6,506 bases of DNA from Alphaproteobacteria bacterium (lineage in GTDB: Bacteria > Pseudomonadota > Alphaproteobacteria > Rickettsiales > UBA6187). Of this stretch, positions 1 to 4,464 are shown piece by piece. The first letter of the stretch is position 1. Every line of letters begins with the position of its first letter. The stretch lies in the NCBI GenBank assembly GCA_024280585.1, contig JAJRPW010000139.1, forward strand, positions 1 to 6,506. Direction: 5' to 3'. The translations under genes and the position numbers were made by a program. A model generated the notes under the pieces. It had not been told where the DNA came from. It saw only the letters and a program-made list of their open reading frames with translations, and did no database searches.

Positions 1-258
1 ACCCACCAAATACGAGTTCATATGACTCATATCGGACACCCACTGGTTGGCGACCCGTCTTATGGATCACAGCGGCGAAAAATTCTTAAAAATCTTTCCG
101 AGGAAATTCAAGGACTTATCCGGATCTTGAACAGGCAGGCATTACATTCTTGTCAAATAGGGGTTGAACATCCTAGAAACAGTACCTATATGGAGTATAT
201 AAGCGATTTACCCGATGACATTAACCAGCTGGTAAATAAGCTAAAAAAGTTGAAATGA
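1..258 (+). CDS. rluD: RluA-family 23S rRNA pseudouridine synthase, C-terminal end (5' truncated by window)
   Basis: The reading frame is open from base 1 and ends in TGA at 256-258, giving 85 residues of a C-terminus. It opens with THQIRVHMTHIGHPLVGDPSYG, seen here in two parts: THQIRVHM, then IGHPLVGDPSYG, which is the conserved C-terminal motif of the RluA/RluC/RluD pseudouridine synthases. The later RQALHSCQIGVEHP stretch is also typical of that family. These enzymes isomerise specific uridines of 23S rRNA in the cytoplasm. The catalytic aspartate motif lies upstream of the window. An internal ATG at 22 exists but is inside the conserved motif and is not the true start. An RluD-like gene just before rpoH is a familiar alphaproteobacterial order, which favours RluD over RluC, but the fragment alone cannot separate the two. 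There are 83 bp to rpoH and I see no clear terminator between them. Confidence 0.88.
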   Translation, partial: THQIRVHMTHIGHPLVGDPSYGSQRRKILKNLSEEIQGLIRILNRQALHSCQIGVEHPRNSTYMEYISDLPDDINQLVNKLKKLK

Positions 259-341
259 AGTTGATAGTGTGGTATATATCAATGTGATCTCTTTTTTACA
301 GCTTAAATATTACGTATAAATACAAGAATTGAGTTAAGAGT

Positions 342-1217
342 ATGAGTACAATGGCATTACCAGCAATATCTATGGATACTAGCCTTGCTAGTTACCTTAA
401 TCAAATCAGCAAACTTCCTTATTTAACGCAGGAAGAAGAGCAGGATCTGGCTCATAAATGGGTGGATGAAGGTGATATTAACGCAGCGCACCAGCTTGTT
501 ACCAGCCATTTGCGTCTTGTTGCAAAAATTGCCTCAAACTTTAAAGGCTATGGATTGCCGATGCTTGAAATGATTTCTGAAGGCAATATTGGTCTTATGC
601 ATGCGGTTCGCAAATTCGACCCGAAAAAAGGATTTCGCCTGTCTACTTATGCTATGTGGTGGATTAAGGCTTCTATACAAGAATATGTTTTGCACTCATG
701 GTCGTTGGTAAAAATCGGAACGACTGCCGCGCAGAAAAAGTTATTCTTCAACTTGAAAAGAATGAAAAACAAGCTGCATAAAATTGATAATAGTATGCTC
801 TCTCCCGATGATGTGGCGACTATCGCCAGTGAGCTGGATGTATCGGAAAAGGATGTGCTGGAAATGGATTCCAGAATTGCCTACACTGACCAGTCATTAA
901 ACGCACCAATGATTGGTCATGAGGAAAACTCTGGCGAGCTTATTGATTATCTTGAAAATGAAGGGGATAATCAGGAAGTCATTGTCGCTAACATGCAGGA
1001 TTTGGACTTTAAACGTTCGTTATTTGCCAAAGCAATGGCAAGTTTGAATGATCGTGAGCAGGATATAATAAATGAGCGTCGTCTTAAAGAGCCTGTATCA
1101 ACACTGGAAAATCTTAGCCATAAGTATAATATTTCCCGTGAGCGTGTTCGTCAGATCGAAGCCAGGGCTTTTGAAAAATTACAAAATCTGGTTGCAGAGC
1201 AAACAGGGCAGTTTTAG
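342..1217 (+). CDS. rpoH: RNA polymerase heat-shock sigma factor sigma-32 (RpoH)
   Basis: The 291-residue protein has the normal RpoH length. It directs core RNA polymerase to heat-shock promoters. Region 1.2/2.1 occupies about residues 14-60. Region 2 has EMISEGNIGLMHAVRKFDP at 76-94, then the STYAMWWI DNA-melting and -10 recognition segment at 101-108. QKKLFFNLKRMK at 131-142 is the RpoH box, which separates sigma-32 from RpoD-type factors and is linked to regulated turnover and core binding. Region 4.2, with a helix-turn-helix, is at about 254-281 (SRERVRQIEARAFEKL). The start at 342 has only weak purine-rich sequence upstream (AAGAG at 336-340); an ATG at 351 is an alternative. A -10-like TATAAA lies at 315-320 without a convincing -35. 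The stop TAG at 1215-1217 falls inside a sequence resembling the end of the mobile element found elsewhere in the window. Confidence 0.97.
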   Translation: MSTMALPAISMDTSLASYLNQISKLPYLTQEEEQDLAHKWVDEGDINAAHQLVTSHLRLVAKIASNFKGYGLPMLEMISEGNIGLMHAVRKFDPKKGFRLSTYAMWWIKASIQEYVLHSWSLVKIGTTAAQKKLFFNLKRMKNKLHKIDNSMLSPDDVATIASELDVSEKDVLEMDSRIAYTDQSLNAPMIGHEENSGELIDYLENEGDNQEVIVANMQDLDFKRSLFAKAMASLNDREQDIINERRLKEPVSTLENLSHKYNISRERVRQIEARAFEKLQNLVAEQTGQF

Positions 1218-1230
1218 GACTCACGCAGGA
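1215..1230 (+). repeat. Solo inverted-repeat end (IS/MITE relic) overlapping the rpoH stop codon
   Basis: TAGGACTCACGCAGGA at 1215-1230 matches TAGGACTTACGCA, the end of the two mobile elements at 1736-1814 and 6395 onward, at 12 of 13 positions. The first three bases are the rpoH stop codon. No matching second end lies close by, and the element body is not present next to it, so this is at best a relic or one-ended fragment. Chance similarity cannot be fully excluded, but the 12-of-13 match to an element present twice in the same 6.5 kb makes a relic more likely. Confidence 0.5.
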
Positions 1231-1237
1231 TTGGATT

Positions 1238-1618
1238 TTACCCTGATAAATTACAAAGTTTGCTAACTGCGGCTTTTAAAACTTCTGGCTTTAGTGGCTT
1301 GACTATCCAGCCACTCGCCCCGGCCTCCTTGCCTTGCCTCTTAATATCATCACCGCCTTCGGTTGACACAACCAATACGGGTGTATTTTTTGAACCTGGA
1401 CGTTTTTTAATCTCTCTCGTTAATTCAATACCGTTCATGCCTGGCATATTTATATCGGTAATTATAATATCAAATTCATCCTTATGCTGATCCAACATCT
1501 GCAATGCCGCATCTGCATTTCCTGCAGCAACAGCTTCCCAATCCATATGCTTGAAAGCCACCCCGATCATACCGCGAATAGTAACTGAATCGTCAATAAT
1601 TAATGCTTTCTTAGCCAT
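1238..1618 (-). CDS. Single-domain CheY-like response regulator
   Basis: The 126-residue protein is a receiver domain with no output domain. It carries the acidic pair D9-D10, the phospho-acceptor D55 in IIITDINMPGMNG, the switch residue T86 in VVSTEGG, the aromatic switch position W104, and the conserved K107 in VKP, so it should be phosphorylatable by a histidine kinase. The STEGGDDIKRQGKEAGASGW stretch resembles chemotaxis-type CheY proteins. I chose the ATG at 1618 because GGAGAG (complement of 1624-1629) sits just upstream; the reading frame continues to a TTG at 1630 that has no such support. No kinase, methyl-accepting receptor or flagellar gene is in the window, so its pathway cannot be named. 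It converges on rpoH with a 20-bp gap and lies between two element-type inverted ends (1215 and 1815). Confidence 0.92.
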   Translation of the reverse strand: MAKKALIIDDSVTIRGMIGVAFKHMDWEAVAAGNADAALQMLDQHKDEFDIIITDINMPGMNGIELTREIKKRPGSKNTPVLVVSTEGGDDIKRQGKEAGASGWIVKPLKPEVLKAAVSKLCNLSG

Positions 1619-1735
1619 AATACTCTCCAACTAATTCAAAAATTCTACTATAAGAGGAGATTTACAAGTAAATTGCAACTATTAATATTATTATTTTAGG
1701 GGAGGGCTTCGCTGAAGATAGATAGCTTATGTTTT

Positions 1736-1814
1736 AGGACTTACGCATGACGAGCATTTTTAGGTTGTTTTTAACGACAAAACAAACAAAAAGACGACTT
1801 CATGCGTAAGTCCT
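1736..1814. mobile_element. 79-bp miniature inverted-repeat transposable element (MITE)
   Basis: The ends are perfect 15-bp inverted repeats, AGGACTTACGCATGA at 1736-1750 and its complement at 1800-1814; the match can be stretched by the next T/A pair. The element is flanked by the direct repeat ATGTTTT at 1729-1735 and 1815-1821, as expected of a target-site duplication. The exact duplication length is ambiguous (5-7 bp) because the repeat shares bases with the ends. The 49-bp core has no coding capacity, so movement would need a transposase supplied elsewhere. The complementary strand of the core matches the element at 6395 onward, including 30 identical bases. It lies downstream of the HAD gene and upstream of the receiver gene on the same strand, and its folded RNA could influence read-through between them. 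Confidence 0.85.
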
Positions 1815-1833
1815 ATGTTTTATACGAGCAAGC

Positions 1834-2628
1834 CTATAATGACTTGCAGCCTATATCTTTTTGCTGCTCGATTAATTTACCCACCGCCTCCGGGAAATTC
1901 TTAGAAACTTTTAGATCCGTTCTTTTTATGGAGTTTTCGATTCCTTTTATGGCTCCGTCTTGCCCTGAAAATCCCTGACTATCAACTAAATGCAACTTAT
2001 CGGCGCATCTAAAAGCCTTCATATCCCCTTTGGAATCACCAAATCCAGCGACTACATTTAATTTATCAGTTGGTTTGAGGCCTAATTTTTCTTTAAGTTT
2101 TCCCTTGGCTAATTCAGGTGATAGCACGCCCAAATCACCTTTTTTTAACTCTTCCGGCCCGAAATAATGAGTTATATAATCGCTAAATTCAAACCCTTCG
2201 CAAGCTGCCTCCAAAAACCATTTAGGGCTGTTACTTAGAAGAATTATTTCTCCTTGTTCACTAAGTTTTTCCAGCGCAGCTCTTGTGTTATCCACGGCTT
2301 CCTTATCTAATTGCCCTAATTTTTCCAGGAGGCTACTATTAAATGTATCAACTTTGTCTCTGGTTTCAGCGTTGTCCGTAATATCTGTAAAGGCTCTGAA
2401 AATTTCTTCTTTGCTGCCAGTTGTTAGAAATTCACGTAAGGTTTTGTCGCCATGTTTTTCCTTTAATTCATCTAAATCCATCCCTTCAATTTCAATATCT
2501 TTTATGGACTGATCCAACTGATCAACATCAAAGCCATCAATCATATCAATGAGGATATTCGGCATAAACTCCCCGCTCATTACAAGAGTGTTGTGTAAAT
2601 CTACTAATATTACGTTTTTTTTTGGCAT
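1834..2628 (-). CDS. HAD-superfamily hydrolase with atypical motif I
   Basis: The 264-residue protein has the order of HAD motifs. Motif I is ILVDLHNTLV with the nucleophile D10. Motif II is IILLSNS with S132. Motif IV is GFGDSKGDMKAF with D198 and D202. Several lysines (175-182) precede motif IV and could supply the motif III lysine. The roughly 110 residues between motifs I and II are predicted helical and charged, which fits a C1-type cap domain that selects substrate. The position two after the nucleophile is histidine (H12), where phosphatases normally carry aspartate, so the reaction is uncertain. No signal peptide or membrane segment is visible, so it is cytoplasmic. The ATG at 2628 is preferred over the in-frame TTG at 2631; the ribosome site is weak. 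It has its own promoter-like sequence and ends 19 bp from the MITE. The substrate cannot be named. Confidence 0.8.
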   Translation of the reverse strand: MPKKNVILVDLHNTLVMSGEFMPNILIDMIDGFDVDQLDQSIKDIEIEGMDLDELKEKHGDKTLREFLTTGSKEEIFRAFTDITDNAETRDKVDTFNSSLLEKLGQLDKEAVDNTRAALEKLSEQGEIILLSNSPKWFLEAACEGFEFSDYITHYFGPEELKKGDLGVLSPELAKGKLKEKLGLKPTDKLNVVAGFGDSKGDMKAFRCADKLHLVDSQGFSGQDGAIKGIENSIKRTDLKVSKNFPEAVGKLIEQQKDIGCKSL

Positions 2629-2640
2629 CAAGCTTCACTT

Positions 2641-2664
2641 AATTGGTTAATTTATTAACTAATT
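2641..2664. promoter_or_regulatory. Operator-like 24-bp palindrome at the HAD gene promoter
   Basis: The arms AATTGGTTAAT (2641-2651) and ATTAACTAATT (2654-2664) are inverted complements at 10 of 11 positions with a 2-bp centre. The site covers the edge of the -10 element and the expected transcription start of the HAD gene, a usual place for a repressor operator. No regulator gene for it can be identified here. Confidence 0.5.
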
Positions 2665-2690
2665 ATAGCCTGCCTGGTGCCAATATGCAA
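2662..2690 (-). promoter_or_regulatory. Probable sigma-70 promoter of the HAD gene
   Basis: On the minus strand the -10 is a perfect TATAAT (complement of 2662-2667). Seventeen bases upstream is TTGCAT (complement of 2685-2690), a poor -35. The transcript would start near 2655 and give a leader of about 27 nt before the ATG at 2628. The -10 is strong evidence; the -35 is weak. Confidence 0.5.
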
Positions 2691-2706
2691 CAAAAATATT
2701 TTCATA

Positions 2707-2735
2707 TTGACCTCAAATATTCAATGATGTATGAT
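2707..2735 (+). promoter_or_regulatory. Sigma-70 promoter of the AbrB/PemK toxin-antitoxin operon
   Basis: TTGACC (2707-2712) and TATGAT (2730-2735) are each one mismatch or two from consensus and are separated by exactly 17 bp. Transcription would start near 2742, about 26 nt before the antitoxin ATG at 2768, leaving room for the GGAG ribosome site at 2758-2761. Confidence 0.7.
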
Positions 2736-2750
2736 AGTAATGTATCATTG
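2722..2750. promoter_or_regulatory. Operator-like inverted repeats over the TA promoter -10
   Basis: Two nested perfect inverted repeats cover the -10 and start site: CAATGAT (2722-2728) with ATCATTG (2744-2750), and ATGATA (2731-2736) with TATCAT (2743-2748). The same segment also reads as two direct copies of ATGTAT(G/C)AT at 2727-2735 and 2740-2748, 13 bp apart. AbrB-fold antitoxins commonly repress their own operon through such sites, so autoregulation is the simplest reading. Confidence 0.6.
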
Positions 2751-2767
2751 GGATAATGGAGTAAGGT

Positions 2768-2998
2768 ATGTATTCATCAAAAATAACTCAGAGAGGGCAA
2801 ACGACCATACCTGCGGCGATCAGGAGTAAATTGGGCTTAGATACAGGTGACTTAGTTGAGTTTGATATAAATGACGCCGGCGAAGTTGTTTTGCATAAAA
2901 TTGAGCCTATTGACCTGTTATTCCTGCAATCTTTGAATTTTTCTCTAAGTGACGAATGGAATTCTGATGAAGATTCAGGAGCTTATGATGACTTATAA
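2768..2998 (+). CDS. AbrB/MazE-like antitoxin of a type II toxin-antitoxin pair
   Basis: The 76-residue protein begins with a swapped-hairpin AbrB/SpoVT DNA-binding domain at about residues 3-46: SSKITQRGQTTIPAAIRSKLGL followed by a beta-rich GDLVEF and GEVVLHKI, seen here in separate parts. This fold dimerises and binds operator DNA. The C-terminal tail (about 60-76) is rich in Asp and Glu and should be disordered alone, as in antitoxins that wrap over a MazF/PemK toxin. The ATG at 2768 has GGAG at 2758-2761. Its last 11 bases overlap the toxin gene, the usual antitoxin-first coupled order. It should neutralise the toxin and repress the pair through the inverted repeats at 2722-2750. PrlF/MazE subfamily membership cannot be settled by eye. 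Confidence 0.88.
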   Translation: MYSSKITQRGQTTIPAAIRSKLGLDTGDLVEFDINDAGEVVLHKIEPIDLLFLQSLNFSLSDEWNSDEDSGAYDDL

Positions 2999-3317
2999 AA
3001 AATGGGATGTCGTTGTTGTTCCTTTTCCTTTCTCCGATAGTAGCAAAATGAAGCCACGACCGGCGCTTATTTTGTCTAATAGCGGGTTTAATAGCAAGTC
3101 CGGACATTCGTTGCTTGCGATGATTACAACCGCATCTAACACAAACTGGCATAATGATGTATCAATTACCGATTTAGAAAAGGCAGGGCTCCCTGTTCCA
3201 TCTGTGGTTAGATTCAAATTATTTTCGCTGGATAACCGGGTTATCTTAAAAAAAATCGGTGAATTTTCTGCGAAAGATAAAGTGATTTTTGGTCAAGCCT
3301 TCGAGAAAATATTATAG
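2988..3317 (+). CDS. PemK/MazF-like mRNA interferase toxin
   Basis: The 109-residue protein has the compact PemK/MazF layout. It starts with KKWDVVVVPFPFSD (residues 4-17) and carries the family hallmark PRPALILSNSG with R24, followed by LLAMITTASN with T47/T48. The Arg and Thr positions correspond to catalytic residues of MazF endoribonucleases, which cut mRNA at short specific sequences and halt growth. AGGAG at 2977-2981 is 6 bases from the ATG at 2988, which I prefer over the adjacent ATG at 2985; a frame open back to 2949 includes residues that do not belong to the family. The start overlaps the antitoxin's end, consistent with translational coupling. It appears intact. It converges on ilvN with a 3-bp gap and no visible terminator between them. 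Confidence 0.9.
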   Translation: MTYKKWDVVVVPFPFSDSSKMKPRPALILSNSGFNSKSGHSLLAMITTASNTNWHNDVSITDLEKAGLPVPSVVRFKLFSLDNRVILKKIGEFSAKDKVIFGQAFEKIL

Positions 3318-3320
3318 ATA

Positions 3321-3845
3321 TTAAAACTCCTCACCGCCCCGTGCAATCGCCGTAATTCCCGTTCTGGCATATTCGATTATGTCATATGGCTTCATAGATT
3401 CGATGAATTCATCAAGTTTGGTTGGAATATCCGTCAGCTGGAAAACAAAGGATTTATCAGTGGAATCAACCTCTTTTGCGCCAAAAGAATCAGCCAGGTG
3501 CAAAATCTCCATTCTTTTATTGCCGGCGGCTTTAACCTTAAGCAATGTCAGGCCTTTTTCGACATGCGCGCCTTGAATAGTTAAATCCTGAACTTTATGA
3601 ACCGGAATGAGTTTTTCCAGCAAAGTCACGATATGTGCAACAACGTGCGGTGGTGCAGAAGTTGCAATTGTTATGCGCGATAATTTCTTTACTGTATCAA
3701 TTTCAGAGACGGTAAGGCTGTGAATATTATAGCCACGGCCGGAAAATAGCCCAACAACACGGCCTAATACGCCCGCTTCATTATCAACTATCAACGCCAG
3801 AACATGCCGTTCTTGTGTCATATCTCTCATATTTATGTTTGTCAT
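3321..3845 (-). CDS. ilvN: Acetolactate synthase small (regulatory) subunit
   Basis: The 174-residue protein is the long, IlvH-type regulatory subunit that binds the catalytic subunit, raises its activity and gives feedback inhibition by valine. An ACT domain spans about 13-87. DNEAGVLGRVVGLFSGRGYN at 21-40 keeps N22, G25 and N40, which align with valine-binding positions of E. coli IlvH (N11, G14, N29). The C-terminal half (about 94-174) is the ALS_ss_C domain. The ATG at 3845 lacks a recognisable ribosome site; the upstream bases are an A-rich run just after the hepT stop, and ATGs at 3830 and 3821 are alternatives. It is the last gene of the minus-strand operon and is separated from ilvB by the two MNT/HEPN genes, an unusual arrangement. 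Translation may depend on ribosomes finishing hepT 8 bp upstream. Confidence 0.95.
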   Translation of the reverse strand: MTNINMRDMTQERHVLALIVDNEAGVLGRVVGLFSGRGYNIHSLTVSEIDTVKKLSRITIATSAPPHVVAHIVTLLEKLIPVHKVQDLTIQGAHVEKGLTLLKVKAAGNKRMEILHLADSFGAKEVDSTDKSFVFQLTDIPTKLDEFIESMKPYDIIEYARTGITAIARGGEEF

Positions 3846-3853
3846 TTTTTTAT

Positions 3854-4177
3854 CTATATATGTTTTTCAATCGCAGATTTTAAAGTTGGTAAATCATACT
3901 CCATTATTGACCAAACAAGATCTAAGTCTAGACCAAGATAGTCGTGTACTATAATGTTTCTAAAGCCAATTATTTTTTTCCAGTTTACATCAGGTTCTTT
4001 TCTTTTAATGTCGTCGCTTAGTCTTTTTGCTGATTCCGCTAAAGTTTGAAGATTTCGTAGAACTGCATCTTTTGTTTTTATATCATTTAAAAATACGTCT
4101 TTACCCTCTTGCATCCATTCTTCAATATGTTCTACGCATTCAATCATATGACCAAGATAGACATAATCCTTATTCAT
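3854..4177 (-). CDS. hepT: HEPN-domain toxin (HepT-like, DUF86)
   Basis: The 107-residue, largely helical protein carries RNIIVHDY at 73-80. This is the RX4HXY motif of HepT toxins, with R73 and H78 as the predicted RNase centre and Y80 as the tyrosine that partner nucleotidyltransferases AMPylate in the characterised Shewanella HepT/MntA pair. HEPN toxins act as RNases in the cytoplasm. The ATG at 4177 overlaps the mntA stop as ATGA, and GAGG lies about 10 bases upstream. The motif and length look intact, so I infer an active toxin rather than a relic. It lies between mntA and ilvN inside the ilvB-ilvN operon. Confidence 0.9.
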   Translation of the reverse strand: MNKDYVYLGHMIECVEHIEEWMQEGKDVFLNDIKTKDAVLRNLQTLAESAKRLSDDIKRKEPDVNWKKIIGFRNIIVHDYLGLDLDLVWSIMEYDLPTLKSAIEKHI

Positions 4178-4464
4178 AATGGCCGCGCCTCACTTAAAAT
4201 TTGGCCTTTTATTAAGTGATAAAGCCCCTTATCCGACAGAACATCAACCTTTCTTTTAAGCATGCTTTCAAGCTCTTCCTGAAAATCAATCAAGTCAAAA
4301 TAACTACGCCCTTCCTGCATAGACACCAGAAAATCAATATCACTATCCTCGGTATCATCCCCTCTTGCAACAGAACCAAATACACGGATATTCTCTGCCC
4401 CAAATTGTTTAGAAATATCGAGTATTTTCTCACGTTTACTTGTTAAGTCATCCCAACTTGTCAT
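4174..4464 (-). CDS. mntA: MNT-domain nucleotidyltransferase antitoxin (MntA-like)
   Basis: The 96-residue protein is a minimal nucleotidyltransferase. It has the GSVARG motif at 30-35, the metal-binding D42 and D44 in SDIDFLV, and a likely third carboxylate D74 in KVDVLS. This is the full catalytic set of MNT proteins. In the characterised MntA/HepT system the antitoxin transfers AMP to the toxin tyrosine and silences it; the adjacent HEPN protein has the matching RX4HXY motif, so I infer the same chemistry. The ATG at 4464 overlaps the ilvB stop as ATGA, with GAGG about 8 bases upstream inside ilvB, so its translation is coupled to ilvB. No separate promoter is evident. The antitoxin precedes the toxin. 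Confidence 0.9.
   Translation of the reverse strand: MTSWDDLTSKREKILDISKQFGAENIRVFGSVARGDDTEDSDIDFLVSMQEGRSYFDLIDFQEELESMLKRKVDVLSDKGLYHLIKGQILSEARPL

Noticed and set aside
259..341. Possible rpoH promoter (TTGATA at 261-266, TATAAA at 315-320)
   Set aside because: No -35/-10 pair has both good hexamers and acceptable spacing, so I do not call a promoter.
1072..1266. Plus-strand open frame of 64 codons overlapping the rpoH end
   Set aside because: It lies in another frame of rpoH and the receiver gene, has no family motif and no ribosome site; a shadow.
1619..1734. Region upstream of the receiver gene, with TTTACAAGTAAA at 1661-1672 and a CTTC-GCT-GAAG hairpin near 1708
   Set aside because: Both are short palindromes that could be chance in AT-rich DNA; a TATAGT -10 exists but has no matching -35.
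2949..2987. Extended N-terminus for the PemK-like toxin from the ATG at 2949
   Set aside because: The extra residues do not fit the family, would overlap the antitoxin by 50 bases, and the ATG at 2988 has a good AGGAG.
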